Part shown: positions 7,439-16,171 of the stretch, piece by piece
Layout of the letters: the number at the start of each line of letters is the position of its first letter
Numbering within the stretch: position 1 is the first letter of the stretch
DNA from: an uncultured Porphyromonadaceae bacterium
Lineage (GTDB): Bacteria > Bacteroidota > Bacteroidia > Bacteroidales > UBA11471
Direction of reading: 5' to 3'
Assembly (NCBI GenBank): GCA_900542765.1
Contig: UQOX01000020.1
Coordinates: 1-49,918 of the forward strand
Length of the DNA stretch: 49,918 bases
Notes under the pieces: generated by a model
Databases searched by the model: none
The model's input: the letters and a program-made list of their open reading frames with translations, nothing else
Told to the model about the DNA's origin: nothing
Position numbers and translations under genes: made by a program

Positions 7439-9886
7439 TTATTTGACCGCCAGTGTGGCTTTTTTCTTGCGATATGCCACGATGAGGTTCCATGCGATGA
7501 TGAGGGCGAATAGGCCGAATCCGCACCATGCGATGGTCTCGGTCGTTTTGATTGATGTCGGGTGGAACGTCATGACCACTTCATGGGTGCCGGCGGGGAC
7601 ATAAATGGCTCTCAATACATAATCGGCGCGAGCGATTGCGGTCTCGATGCCGTCCACGGAGGCTTTCCAGCCGTGGGGATAGAATATCTCCGAGAAGACG
7701 ACTACGCCGCCTTGTCGGGAAGTGACGGTGTAGTGGAGCTCTTCGGGGTGATATGAGGTGAGTTTCACTTGTGCGGTGCTGTCGGGCACGACGTTTTTGC
7801 CTTCAAAGACCGAGGCGAATCGTTCATCGACGACGGCGGTTTTCTCCGGGTCGAAGTGGTCGAGAGCCGACATCTCTTCGTTGGCGTTCTTCACCCATTT
7901 GATTTCATCGACAAACCAACCGTTGCCCAAAGCCTCGGGATTGGGTATGGCTTGCGGCTGACGGTTTTCGCCGGGAATAATGTAATATTTGGCATTCAGC
8001 ATGTTGAGTACCTCTTCATTGCCCGTGCTTATCTGCCGTTCGATAAGTTCTTGGTAACGGCCCAGTTTGGCGGCATGGTATCCGCCGATGGATTTGTGGT
8101 AGAATGAGGTGGCTCCGTCGTTGAATGTGTTGGTGGTCAGGTTGAAGACTCGGTAGTGCGGGTCTTTATCCTGCAAAATAGCTCGGTCGGCCGGGCTTTG
8201 GGGGTAGAAGGCTGCGAAGTCTTGGGTGCTGCGTTTCGGAATGAACTGTTCGCTATTGAGATAGCGCTTGTCGACCGACCACATGTCGCCGAGGCAGAGC
8301 AGAATCAAACCGATGACGAAGAGGTTCTGGTTGAGAGTCTTGCGGGCAAAGAGGTAGATGAGGAGACCCCCGATGGCGATGATGATGACCGAGCGCCAGG
8401 CGTCGCTGCTGAAAATGTGCATGCGTACCTCTTCCAATGCTCCGACGAAGACAGCGATTTGACGGTCTTGCGCAGCCTGTGGCAGGAAATTTTGACTCTC
8501 TTGTTCACTTAGAAAATTGAAGAACAGGTTGGGCGCCAAGGCAAAGAGCAGGGCGATGCCCCCGGTGAGGCCGAATGAGATATAGAGCGCCTTCTTTTTC
8601 TCTTTCAGAACAGCGGGATTCTTGACGATTTCCACCACGGCCAAGGCGGCCATCAGGGGGATTATCAACTCGGCGACGACGAGAATCGAAGATACCGAAC
8701 GGAATTTGGAGTACATCGGGAAGTAGTCGGCAAAGAGGTCGGTAAACCACATCATGTTCTTTCCCCAAGAGAGAAAGACCGTGATGAGTAAAGCTCCGAG
8801 CAGGTACCATTTGAGTCGTCCCGGCAGCAGGAAGAAGGAGAGGACGAACAGGGTCATGAAAAAGGCTCCCACATAGACCGGCCCCGAGGTAAACGGCTGG
8901 TCGCCCCAATAATGGTTCTGCTGGGCGATGATTTGACGGTATTGGGCCGGTGCCGCTTGTGCCTCTTCTCTGCCGATGGGGGCCGTTGCGCCCCCTTTGA
9001 CATCGGGAATGAGCAGGCTCCATGTCTCGCCTATGCCATAGCTCCACTGCGTCATGTAGTCACGGTCGAGTCCGTTGGCAGTCTGGTTGGCGGCATCGGC
9101 ATCGACCAGTTCCGATTTGCCCCGCATGCTTTCCTGGCTGTATTCCCAGGTATGGTAGAGATTTGACAGGTTGACCGACACGGCCAGCAACAAAGCCGCA
9201 ACACACACGCCGGTAGCCTTGGCGAAGTCGGCCAGTTTGTGCATGCGGATACTCTCGCTCAGTACCCACAGGGCATAAGCCCCCATGATGAAGCAGGAGT
9301 AGTAGGTCATCTGTATGTGGTTCGACTTGATTTGGAACATGAGGAACAGGGCCATGACCAGTCCGCCCGCCAAATACCGTTCCCGATAGATGAGAACCAT
9401 GCCCGCAATGGTCGGCGGGATATAGGCCAAGGCCAGAACTTTCCAGATGTGACCGGCCATGATGATGATAAAGAAATATGACGAGAACGCATATCCGATG
9501 GCTCCCAGTATGGCGATGTCGCTTCTTGCCCCCATGACACACAGGAGAATATAGAAACCGAGCATCAGGATAAACACATACGACACCGGTGCGGGCAGGA
9601 AGAGCGAGTAGACGCGGCTCAATGCATTGATGAAAGAGCTGCTTTCATAGGAAGGGGCAATCTGATAAGTGGGCATGCCCGAGAACATGGAGTTCGTCCA
9701 TCGAATGGTTTTTCCTGTCTGGGCACCGTATTCGGTGATTTCTTGGCTGGTACCTTGCCGGCTGTCATGGCCGAGGATTGTTTTGTTCTCGAAAATCTCG
9801 GGAGAGAAGTAGGCCACCGATATGGCCACAAAAACAATGATGGCATAGAGATGCGGTAAGATGGGTTTTAGAAAATGCTGATACAT
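7439..9886 (-). CDS. YfhO family membrane protein
   Basis: An 815-residue polytopic inner-membrane protein with about a dozen hydrophobic segments and a C-terminal soluble region ending just after a last transmembrane pair and a short basic tail. The N-terminal region (ENKTILGHDSRQG, RWTNSMFSGMP) and the C-terminal stretch with PHGWKASVDG and VYVPAGTH-like sequence are typical of the YfhO family, GT-C-like proteins linked in Firmicutes to glycosylation of cell-wall polymers. The sugar and acceptor here are unknown. The start at 9886 (MYQHFLKPILPHLYAI) is used because the upstream extension lies within the predicted promoter. Confidence 0.88.
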   Translation of the reverse strand: MYQHFLKPILPHLYAIIVFVAISVAYFSPEIFENKTILGHDSRQGTSQEITEYGAQTGKTIRWTNSMFSGMPTYQIAPSYESSSFINALSRVYSLFLPAPVSYVFILMLGFYILLCVMGARSDIAILGAIGYAFSSYFFIIIMAGHIWKVLALAYIPPTIAGMVLIYRERYLAGGLVMALFLMFQIKSNHIQMTYYSCFIMGAYALWVLSESIRMHKLADFAKATGVCVAALLLAVSVNLSNLYHTWEYSQESMRGKSELVDADAANQTANGLDRDYMTQWSYGIGETWSLLIPDVKGGATAPIGREEAQAAPAQYRQIIAQQNHYWGDQPFTSGPVYVGAFFMTLFVLSFFLLPGRLKWYLLGALLITVFLSWGKNMMWFTDLFADYFPMYSKFRSVSSILVVAELIIPLMAALAVVEIVKNPAVLKEKKKALYISFGLTGGIALLFALAPNLFFNFLSEQESQNFLPQAAQDRQIAVFVGALEEVRMHIFSSDAWRSVIIIAIGGLLIYLFARKTLNQNLFVIGLILLCLGDMWSVDKRYLNSEQFIPKRSTQDFAAFYPQSPADRAILQDKDPHYRVFNLTTNTFNDGATSFYHKSIGGYHAAKLGRYQELIERQISTGNEEVLNMLNAKYYIIPGENRQPQAIPNPEALGNGWFVDEIKWVKNANEEMSALDHFDPEKTAVVDERFASVFEGKNVVPDSTAQVKLTSYHPEELHYTVTSRQGGVVVFSEIFYPHGWKASVDGIETAIARADYVLRAIYVPAGTHEVVMTFHPTSIKTTETIAWCGFGLFALIIAWNLIVAYRKKKATLAVK

Positions 9887-9927
9887 GGTAATCGGTATTT
9901 TTTTTGAGAAAATAGCATATTTGGAGC

Positions 9928-9958
9928 CAAAGATAACGAAAAAAGGGAAGTGCACCAA
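9928..9958 (-). promoter_or_regulatory. Promoter of the YfhO-like gene
   Basis: On the minus strand TTG (9956-9958), a 20-base spacer and TATCTTTG (9928-9935) match the Bacteroidota consensus, about 40 bases before the chosen start. Confidence 0.65.
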
Positions 9959-10155
9959 CCTTGCGCTTCCTTTTGCCGGTCGTGCCGCCAAAAATCTTGC
10001 TTTTTGTGAACCGTTTCTTGCGCAGCGTGACAGTTCTATTGTCGGCTCATCTCCCGGTGGGGGATATACCGCTTTTTTACGATGGTATGGGTGCTCTTTT
10101 CTGCCCAGGGAATGCCCCGCTCAGTTCTCGACGTGACTGTTCCTGCGCAAAAGGT

Positions 10156-11082
10156 TTATTGTTCTTGCTGGGCTTTGACGCGGTCACGTTTGTTTTTCTT
10201 CCACAGTTGCCACGAGTTGATGATGTTTTGCCACACGACATAGGAGGCCGGGCCTATCGAGGCGATGGGGTGGACATAGGTGAGGGCCATCCAAATGGCA
10301 AGGACGGTGTTTTTCTGCCCGAGAGCCTGTCCGCCGGCGATGCGGTCGTTGTAACGTTGTCCGATAACCTTCCCCAGTAGAAATTGGGCCGAGCAGGCTA
10401 CCAGGGAGAAGAGCGCGATAAGAATCTCTTCTCTGACATTTTCGCTTCCCTGGTCGATGATAAAGGCGGCCGTGCGTCCCATGACAATGGTGAGCGAGAT
10501 GGCCCACAGGTAGAACGAGAGGCTTTGGCTTTTACTCAGTGTGTAGTGGACGCTTGGCAACAGATACCGTAAGAGTATGGCTGTTATGAAGGGGAATATG
10601 AGGAGCGGAATCATCTGTCGGCAGATGGTGAAAAACGACTGCATAAAAGGTATGTCGGTGTGTATGCCGATAAATGAGAAAATAAAAGGGGAGAGAAATG
10701 CTACGGTCATGTTGCTCAGCAGGCTGTATGTGGCAAGTGTCGTGAGGCTGCCGCCGAGCATGAATGTGATGACGGCTGCCGCTGTTGCCGTGGGGGCAAG
10801 AATGCATATCAAAGTGCCTTCGGCCACGAGCGGGTCGATGAGTAACAGCACGCCATACACGGCGAGGCTGCCAAAAATTTGTATGGCGATGAGCCACCAA
10901 TGCAGCCTTTCTATGCGTAATTCCCGCAGGGAGATGCGGCAGTAGGGCACCAGCAGCATGGCAAAAATGAGAACCTGGGTGAGATGTGGAAGCTTCTCGT
11001 TGAGGATTGTGATGGGTCGATATAGAACGGCGCCGAGTATCATGGCCACCGGGAGCATATACATTTTCAGGCGTTGCAACAT
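10156..11082 (-). CDS. BASS (bile acid:sodium symporter) family transporter
   Basis: A 308-residue inner-membrane protein with 9-10 hydrophobic segments, the size of the bacterial bile acid:Na+ symporter fold. The late motif GGQALGQKNTVLAIWMALTY and a central small-residue-rich segment near ILAPTATAAAV match the crossing-helix regions of the family. Most such bacterial proteins move organic anions such as pantoate or keto-acids; bile acid transport is not implied and the substrate is unknown. A charged C-terminal tail (KKNKRDRVKAQQEQ) is cytoplasmic. It lies 53 bases downstream of queE on the same strand, so it may be cotranscribed with queD-queE. Confidence 0.85.
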   Translation of the reverse strand: MLQRLKMYMLPVAMILGAVLYRPITILNEKLPHLTQVLIFAMLLVPYCRISLRELRIERLHWWLIAIQIFGSLAVYGVLLLIDPLVAEGTLICILAPTATAAAVITFMLGGSLTTLATYSLLSNMTVAFLSPFIFSFIGIHTDIPFMQSFFTICRQMIPLLIFPFITAILLRYLLPSVHYTLSKSQSLSFYLWAISLTIVMGRTAAFIIDQGSENVREEILIALFSLVACSAQFLLGKVIGQRYNDRIAGGQALGQKNTVLAIWMALTYVHPIASIGPASYVVWQNIINSWQLWKKNKRDRVKAQQEQ

Positions 11083-11135
11083 GGTGTGCTTTCTTGGAAG
11101 TATATATTATATAATGTGGGGGTATTACAATGCAG

Positions 11136-11678
11136 TCAGGGTATGTCGATGTATTTGTGGGTTTGGAGGCTGAGCGACCAAACCGGGTGATCGAGGATAT
11201 ATTGCACGACCTCGGCGGTGTTGCGGCAGGAACAGGGTTGCAGGTAACGGTGCGTGGTGTCGAAGGCGAGCCAGGGCTCGACCGCTTCACCGGTGAAAAC
11301 GATTTTCAATTCATCGGCGTGGTCGAGAGCCACGGTTGGTGTTTTGGGGCTCAGGGTAATCCAGTCGATGCCGGCCGGTAGTGCACGGGTGCCGTTTGTC
11401 TCGATGTGTATGAGGTATCCGTTGCGATGTAACAGGTCGATGAGGTCGCTGTCGATTTGCAGGGACGGTTCACCGCCGGTGAGGCATACGCGGCGAGCCG
11501 GGAATTTTTTTATGGTCTCAATGATGGCCTCGTCGCTCATTTCGGTGTAGGTGTGGTGCGCGGTGTCGCAGAAGCCGCATTGCAGGTTGCACCCCGAAAA
11601 CCGGATAAAAATGATGGGTGTCCCACTCCAAAAACCTTCTCCCTGCAATGAGTAGAATATTTCGTTAATCCGCCTCAT
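11136..11678 (-). CDS. queE: 7-carboxy-7-deazaguanine synthase QueE
   Basis: A radical-SAM enzyme converting 6-carboxytetrahydropterin to 7-carboxy-7-deazaguanine in queuosine biosynthesis. At 180 residues it is a short QueE form. The cluster motif CNLQCGFC supplies Cys30, Cys34 and Cys37, the substrate signature FYSLQGEG is at the N-terminus and the SAM-binding GGEP follows. The coding frame overlaps queD by 14 bases, implying coupled translation. Confidence 0.95.
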   Translation of the reverse strand: MRRINEIFYSLQGEGFWSGTPIIFIRFSGCNLQCGFCDTAHHTYTEMSDEAIIETIKKFPARRVCLTGGEPSLQIDSDLIDLLHRNGYLIHIETNGTRALPAGIDWITLSPKTPTVALDHADELKIVFTGEAVEPWLAFDTTHRYLQPCSCRNTAEVVQYILDHPVWSLSLQTHKYIDIP

Positions 11679-11997
11679 AGCAAGCTATGTTGTTTTCCGA
11701 TTCCTGCACTTCGACCTTGTAGCAGCCGGGCACTTGCTCGCAAATCCATCGGGCGATATTTTCGGCCGTGGGGTTGGACGGGAGAATGTCGTTGAGATTC
11801 TTGTGGTCGAGTTTTTCTTTGACGAGGTGTTTTATTACCGAGAAATCGATGACCATGCCGTCGCTGTTCAACTCATGAGCCCGGCAATATACGGTAATAA
11901 TCCAATTGTGGCCGTGCAGATTCTCGCATTTGCTTTCGTAGGAGAGTCGCAGTTGGTGCGAGGCACTTATTTCGAGGCGTTTTCTGACGTAATACAT
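11665..11997 (-). CDS. queD: 6-carboxytetrahydropterin synthase QueD
   Basis: A 110-residue member of the PTPS/QueD family that makes 6-carboxytetrahydropterin from 7,8-dihydroneopterin triphosphate, the step before QueE. Zinc ligands His14 (SASHQL), His28 and His30 (LHGH) and the catalytic Cys24 are present, as is the NPTAENIA motif. The start at 11997 (MYYVRKRLEI) is the normal family start; a longer frame would extend upstream through the promoter. It leads the queD-queE unit. Confidence 0.95.
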   Translation of the reverse strand: MYYVRKRLEISASHQLRLSYESKCENLHGHNWIITVYCRAHELNSDGMVIDFSVIKHLVKEKLDHKNLNDILPSNPTAENIARWICEQVPGCYKVEVQESENNIACYEAD

Positions 11998-12014
11998 GTT
12001 ATTGAATTTGCCTG

Positions 12015-12046
12015 CAAAGATAGTGAAAGGCGAGGGCAATGACAAA
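12015..12046 (-). promoter_or_regulatory. Promoter of queD-queE, within an interspersed repeat
   Basis: On the minus strand TTTG (12043-12046), a 20-base spacer and TATCTTTG (12015-12022) match the consensus, with the start only about 10-15 bases before the ATG. The surrounding 12012-12062 segment is closely similar to bases 48-96, including the spacer, so the promoter belongs to a repeated element. Confidence 0.7.
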
Positions 12047-12427
12047 GCGAAAACAAAGTTTTCGGATTTTAACCCCTCCTGCCTTCTGCAAAGATGCGCA
12101 AGGACGAGTGCAAAAAAAACGCACTTGTCTGTGGCTTTTGTCCGGGACGTCTCCTGCTTTCGGCATAAAGTGAGAATCCCTTCCGATTTCAATTATGGAA
12201 ATCGTTGCCCGACTTTTGTTTTTATTAGATACAAAATGCTTGAAATAGTTTTGAATTGCTTTCTTTTTGTCTTATTATATGATGAATCATATGGTATCTA
12301 TTTGCATGAAAAATTAAAGAAAAGTTGTGCCGGTGTACCTGTTTTTGCTTTTTGTATATCATATATCCATTCTTGCCTGGGGCTTGATTTGGGGTGTTTT
12401 TGTATACTTTTTCTCGCATGAAAGTTT

Positions 12428-12455
12428 TTGTTATTATAAATTGTTATAATAACAA
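12428..12455. promoter_or_regulatory. Perfect AT-rich dyad upstream of the dapF-asnB block
   Basis: TTGTTATTATAA and TTATAATAACAA form a perfect 12-bp inverted repeat around ATTG. It sits about 140 bases before the likely dapF promoter. The size and symmetry suit a binding site for a dimeric regulator; there is no T-run past it that would favour a terminator reading. Confidence 0.4.
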
Positions 12456-12569
12456 CATGATTATGTTTATATTTATAATAAAATATGGCATATATATTAT
12501 TAAATGAAACCATTATGAATTTGCCATATATTTGTCTTGATGAAATTTTTATATTAATGGCATAATGAC

Positions 12570-12577
12570 TATTTTTG
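12570..12577 (+). promoter_or_regulatory. Likely -7 box of the dapF-asnB block
   Basis: TATTTTTG about 60 bases before the dapF ATG fits TAnnTTTG. No TTG lies at the -33 position, which suggests activator-dependent initiation. A second candidate box, TATATTTG, is at 12527-12534. Confidence 0.35.
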
Positions 12578-12638
12578 CAGAAAATAATTAGCAAAAAGAT
12601 ATTTTTATATACCTATTGCTTTCTTTAAGACAGAAAAT

Positions 12639-13469
12639 ATGGAATTTACCAAAATGCACGGAGCCGGAAACGATTATGTATATGTCGATTGTACGAGACA
12701 CCCCCTTTCCTGTCCCGAACAATGGGCCAAAAGCATTAGTGACCGTCATTTTGGCGTTGGATCCGATGGCTTGGTGTTGATTCTGCCGTCGGCGGTGGCC
12801 GATTTCCGTATGCGCATGTTCAATGCCGATGGTTCCGAAGCACAAATGTGCGGTAATGCGTCACGTTGTGTGGGTAAATATGTATATGACAACGGTCTTA
12901 CCGACAAAACCGAAATCTCACTCGAAACCAAAGCCGGAATCAAAAAGCTGAGCCTTGCAATTTCCGACGGGAAAGTTTCGTCGGTATGTGTCGATATGGG
13001 GGAGCCGGTGTTGGACCCTTGTCGCATTCCTGTCGCCTTGTCAGCAAAAGATGCTGTTGCGGTGCCCATCGAACTCTGTGGGACGACCTACACGATGACT
13101 TGTGTCTCGATGGGAAATCCGCATGCAGTTATTTTTGTCCCCAGTTTGGACGCAATTGATGTCCATGCCTTGGGGCCGGTTGCAGAGTGTCACCCGCTTT
13201 TCCCCGAACGCTGTAATATCGAGTTTGCCGAGGTCTTGTCGCCCGAGAGAATTGCCATGCGAGTGTGGGAACGGGGAGCCGGAGAGACCCTGGCTTGTGG
13301 AACCGGGGCATGTGCCACGCTGGTTGCGGCTGTTTTGAATCGTCTCACAAGAAGGAAAGCCCGTCTCGAATTGTTGGGCGGGAATCTCGATATAGAGTGG
13401 GGTGACGACCACCATGTCTACATGACCGGTGGGGCGGTGACCGTTTTCAAAGGAGAGTGGTTGTTGTGA
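12639..13469 (+). CDS. dapF: Diaminopimelate epimerase
   Basis: Interconverts LL- and meso-diaminopimelate, the precursor of lysine and of the peptidoglycan cross-link. The 276-residue protein has the two-fold pseudo-symmetric family layout with catalytic Cys71 (NADGSEAQMCGNASRC) and Cys220 (ETLACGTGAC), plus the N-terminal MHGAGNDYVYVD signature. It is the first gene of the long nitrogen block and is followed after 47 bases by dapL, which makes its substrate. Confidence 0.97.
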   Translation: MEFTKMHGAGNDYVYVDCTRHPLSCPEQWAKSISDRHFGVGSDGLVLILPSAVADFRMRMFNADGSEAQMCGNASRCVGKYVYDNGLTDKTEISLETKAGIKKLSLAISDGKVSSVCVDMGEPVLDPCRIPVALSAKDAVAVPIELCGTTYTMTCVSMGNPHAVIFVPSLDAIDVHALGPVAECHPLFPERCNIEFAEVLSPERIAMRVWERGAGETLACGTGACATLVAAVLNRLTRRKARLELLGGNLDIEWGDDHHVYMTGGAVTVFKGEWLL

Positions 13470-13516
13470 ATCGAATCCCTTTAAGATAGGCAATAGAAAA
13501 AGGGGTAAAAAAGATT

Positions 13517-14749
13517 ATGGCATTAGTAAACGAACAATTTTTAAAACTTCCCGAGAGTTACCTCTTCACCGAGATTGCACGCAAGGTCAATGCCTTCAAA
13601 CTGGTGCACCCCGAAGCCCGCATCATACGACTGGGTATAGGCGATGTGACCCGTCCGCTTCCGCCCACCGTCATTGCCGCTTTGCACAAGGCCGTAGATG
13701 AGATGGCTCATGTCGAGACGTTCCGTGGGTATGGCCCCGAGCAAGGTTATCGTTTTCTCATCGATGCCATTATCAAGAACGATTATGAGTCGAGAGGAGT
13801 GCGTCTCAGTCCCTCGGAGGTATTCATCAGCGATGGTGCCAAGAGCGATACGGGAAATATTGGTGACATACTGAGCAAAGACAATCGTGTGGCCATTACC
13901 GACCCGGTTTATCCGGTTTACGTCGATACCAATGTCATGGGTTGCCGGGCCGGCGATTTGCTGCCCGACGGCAGATGGAGTGACATAGCATACATTCCCT
14001 GTTGCGCCGAGAATAATTTCGTCCCTGCACTGCCGACGGAAAAACCCGACATCATCTACCTCTGTTACCCCAACAATCCTACGGGAACCGCACTCACCAA
14101 AAGCGAATTGAAGAAATGGGTCGATTATGCGCTGAAAAACGATGTGCTTATTCTTTTCGATGCGGCATACGAGGCATTTATAACCGACAAAGATGTGCCC
14201 CACAGCATTTACGAAATCAGAGGCGCCAAACAGGTCGCCATCGAGTTCCGCAGTTTTTCCAAAACAGCCGGGTTTACCGGGTTGCGATGTGGATATACCG
14301 TCATACCCCGGGAGTTGAATGCCTACCGCTTCAATGGCGAACGTGTCGACCTGAATCGCCTGTGGAACCGGCGTCAGAGCACGAAGTTCAATGGTACGGC
14401 CTACATCGTGCAACGGGCGGCCGAGGCGATTTACACCCCGCAAGGGCAGAAAGAGATACGCGAGAATATCGCCTATTATATGGATAATGCCCGCATTATT
14501 CGGGAAGGACTCTCTTCGCTGGGGCTCGACGTGTATGGCGGCGTGAATGCCCCCTACATTTGGTTGAAAACACCGGGCGGAACCGACTCGTGGAAATTTT
14601 TCGACCGACTATTGTTTGAGTGTCACATCGTGGGAACTCCCGGCGTAGGATTCGGCCCCGGTGGTGAAGGTTATCTGAGGCTCACCGCATTTGGCGATAA
14701 AGAAGAGGTAAAAGAGGCCGTGGAACGAATTAAAAAATGGAAAATATAG
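13517..14749 (+). CDS. dapL: LL-diaminopimelate aminotransferase DapL
   Basis: A PLP enzyme converting tetrahydrodipicolinate directly to LL-diaminopimelate with glutamate as amino donor, bypassing the acylated intermediates of the DapD/DapC/DapE route. The 410-residue fold-type I protein carries the PLP lysine Lys249 in [12 protein letters not shown], the substrate-contact [11 protein letters not shown] near residue 40 and YPNNPTG near 185. The ATG is preceded by an A-rich AAAAAAGATT context shared with the next two starts. Its glutamate demand links it functionally to the GS/GOGAT genes downstream. Confidence 0.97.
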   Translation: MALVNEQFLKLPESYLFTEIARKVNAFKLVHPEARIIRLGIGDVTRPLPPTVIAALHKAVDEMAHVETFRGYGPEQGYRFLIDAIIKNDYESRGVRLSPSEVFISDGAKSDTGNIGDILSKDNRVAITDPVYPVYVDTNVMGCRAGDLLPDGRWSDIAYIPCCAENNFVPALPTEKPDIIYLCYPNNPTGTALTKSELKKWVDYALKNDVLILFDAAYEAFITDKDVPHSIYEIRGAKQVAIEFRSFSKTAGFTGLRCGYTVIPRELNAYRFNGERVDLNRLWNRRQSTKFNGTAYIVQRAAEAIYTPQGQKEIRENIAYYMDNARIIREGLSSLGLDVYGGVNAPYIWLKTPGGTDSWKFFDRLLFECHIVGTPGVGFGPGGEGYLRLTAFGDKEEVKEAVERIKKWKI

Positions 14750-14810
14750 ACCGATTTAATTATTAAGGAAAAGACACCCGATTTTATTGTAAACCTTAAA
14801 AAAGATTGTT

Positions 14811-14906
14811 ATGGGAAAAGCAAATGTCTATTTATCGGCATCGAGAAAACAGAACCCCCTCGCGCGGGGGACAGGTCGAAGCAAAACAGGCAGAAGAGAA
14901 TTTTAG
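14811..14906 (+). CDS. Candidate 31-residue basic small protein
   Basis: A complete ATG-to-TAG frame between dapL and the porin gene, beginning MGKANVYLSASRKQNPLARG and strongly basic (nine K/R against one E). It is not recognised. Its start context AAAAAAGATTGTTATG is almost the same as that of the porin gene (AAAAAAAAGATTGGTTATG) and close to that of dapL, which supports real translation. A GC-rich hairpin (14855-14870) lies within it, so the segment could instead be a structured RNA element in the operon. Confidence 0.35.
   Translation: MGKANVYLSASRKQNPLARGTGRSKTGRREF
14855..14870 (+). other. GC-rich hairpin within the candidate short gene
   Basis: CCCCC (14855-14859) pairs with GGGGG (14866-14870) around TCGCGC. 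There is no T-run, so it is not an obvious terminator. It may slow RNA decay or transcription between dapL and the nitrogen genes. Confidence 0.4.
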
Positions 14907-14978
14907 AAAGGCTCTCTGCCGGGATAGGTTTTCAGAGAAAAAAATAGGATTACAAGAAACACAAAAAAAAGATTGGTT

Positions 14979-15689
14979 ATGAATGCGAAAGCAATATCGG
15001 TAGCGATGGCTTTTGTCATTGCATCGACAACCGTAAACACTCGATCCGAGGAATTATCGATTGATAAAGAAAAAGATTTCTCCGTTACCATAGGAGCCGA
15101 TGTCGTCAGTTCGTATGTCTGGCGTGGTTCATTTCTCGACGGAGCGTCGGTACAGCCGGCTATTTCGCTCGACGTTGCCGGATTTTCCGTGGGTATGTGG
15201 GGCAGTACCTCCTTCACCTCGTTTGCCGATTGGCGCAACTCCTACAAAGAGCTCGACCTCTACGTCAGCTATGGCATCAAAGGATTCTCGGTTACACTGA
15301 CCGACTATTTCTGCGCTACGGAAAACGATATGTATTTCCGGGGCTGGGGCGATGTCCATATATTGGAGGGTACCGTAGGATATGATTTCTCCGAGTGTTG
15401 CAACTTCCCTCTTTCGGTAGCCTGGAATACCAACTTCGTCAACGATGACGACTATTCCACCTATATCCATCTAGGTTATGATTTTGCCGTCAAGAAGGTC
15501 GACCTGAGCGCCGGCATAGGTGTTACACCCTGGAAAGGCGTATATGCTTCGGACTTCAACGTAACCGACATATCATTGCGCGCTACGAGGGCATTCTCAT
15601 TGAAAAACTTTGAACCCTCCATCTGGGTCGAAGGCGTTTTTGCACCGGCAGCCAATGATGCATTCCTGGTCGTGGGATTTTCGTTCTGA
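14979..15689 (+). CDS. TorF-like outer-membrane porin (Gcw_chp family)
   Basis: A 236-residue exported beta-barrel protein: signal peptide MNAKAISVAMAFVIASTTVNTRS, then alternating beta strands (GADVVSSYVWRGSFLDG is a hallmark first strand) and a terminal phenylalanine suited to BAM recognition. It matches the TorF/Gcw_chp family of putative porins. Placement directly before glnK and amtB suggests outer-membrane passage of ammonium or another small nitrogen compound; that is inference. ATG 14979 is chosen over a TTG two codons upstream. Confidence 0.8.
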   Translation: MNAKAISVAMAFVIASTTVNTRSEELSIDKEKDFSVTIGADVVSSYVWRGSFLDGASVQPAISLDVAGFSVGMWGSTSFTSFADWRNSYKELDLYVSYGIKGFSVTLTDYFCATENDMYFRGWGDVHILEGTVGYDFSECCNFPLSVAWNTNFVNDDDYSTYIHLGYDFAVKKVDLSAGIGVTPWKGVYASDFNVTDISLRATRAFSLKNFEPSIWVEGVFAPAANDAFLVVGFSF

Positions 15690-15721
15690 CAAGATGAACA
15701 AACCTTTAAAAATTTAAGACA

Positions 15722-16078
15722 ATGAAAAAAATAGAAGCAATTATACGCAAGAGCAAGTTTGACGATGTGAAAGACGCATTGCTCGAAGCCGACATCGAAT
15801 GGTTTTCTTACTATGATGTGCGTGGTGTAGGCAAATCGCGTCAGGCACGCATCTATCGCGGGGTAATGTACGATACCAGTTCCATCGAACGCACCATGAT
15901 TTCGTTGGTTGTCCGAGATAAGAACGTAGAGAAGACCGTGCAGGCCATCATGAAAGCCGCACACACCGGTGAGATAGGCGACGGCCGCATATTTGTCATG
16001 CCCATCGACGATGCCATACGCATTCGCACGGCCGAGCGCGGCGACATAGCGCTCTATAATGCCGAGCAGGAAGAGTAG
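15722..16078 (+). CDS. glnK: P-II nitrogen regulatory protein GlnK
   Basis: A trimeric cytoplasmic sensor of 2-oxoglutarate and ADP/ATP that binds and blocks AmtB when nitrogen is plentiful. The 118 residues align along their length with GlnB/GlnK: MKKIEAII start, T-loop at about 36-54, and B-loop/C-loop TGEIGDGRIFV and IRIRT. The T-loop is one residue shorter than in E. coli GlnB and its sequence differs, but Tyr50 aligns with the uridylylated Tyr51. No GlnD homologue is in the window, so modification cannot be judged. It lies 93 bases before amtB, the usual glnK-amtB pairing. Confidence 0.93.
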   Translation: MKKIEAIIRKSKFDDVKDALLEADIEWFSYYDVRGVGKSRQARIYRGVMYDTSSIERTMISLVVRDKNVEKTVQAIMKAAHTGEIGDGRIFVMPIDDAIRIRTAERGDIALYNAEQEE

Positions 16079-16171
16079 GGGGCTCCCGCCTCTTCACCAT
16101 TGGATTGTCGTGACATGAGGTTCACGATGAGACAGAGAAACCATATTCAAAATTTTCAAAAAGCATATCTT

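Larger units (their letters stand above)
12063..12638. other. AT-rich intergenic region between queD and dapF
   Basis: This stretch separates divergent transcription units. Frames within it (for example 12225-12419 and 12298-12594) look like chance openings in AT-rich DNA. It becomes strongly AT-rich from about 12420 and holds two inverted repeats (12428-12455, and 12483-12490 with 12522-12529) and two -7-like boxes reading right (12527-12534 and 12570-12577). It is the natural control region of the nitrogen block. Confidence 0.6.

Noticed and set aside
12225..12594. Short frames in the AT-rich region before dapF
   Set aside because: Composition-driven, overlapping each other on one strand, and containing the dyads and promoter boxes.
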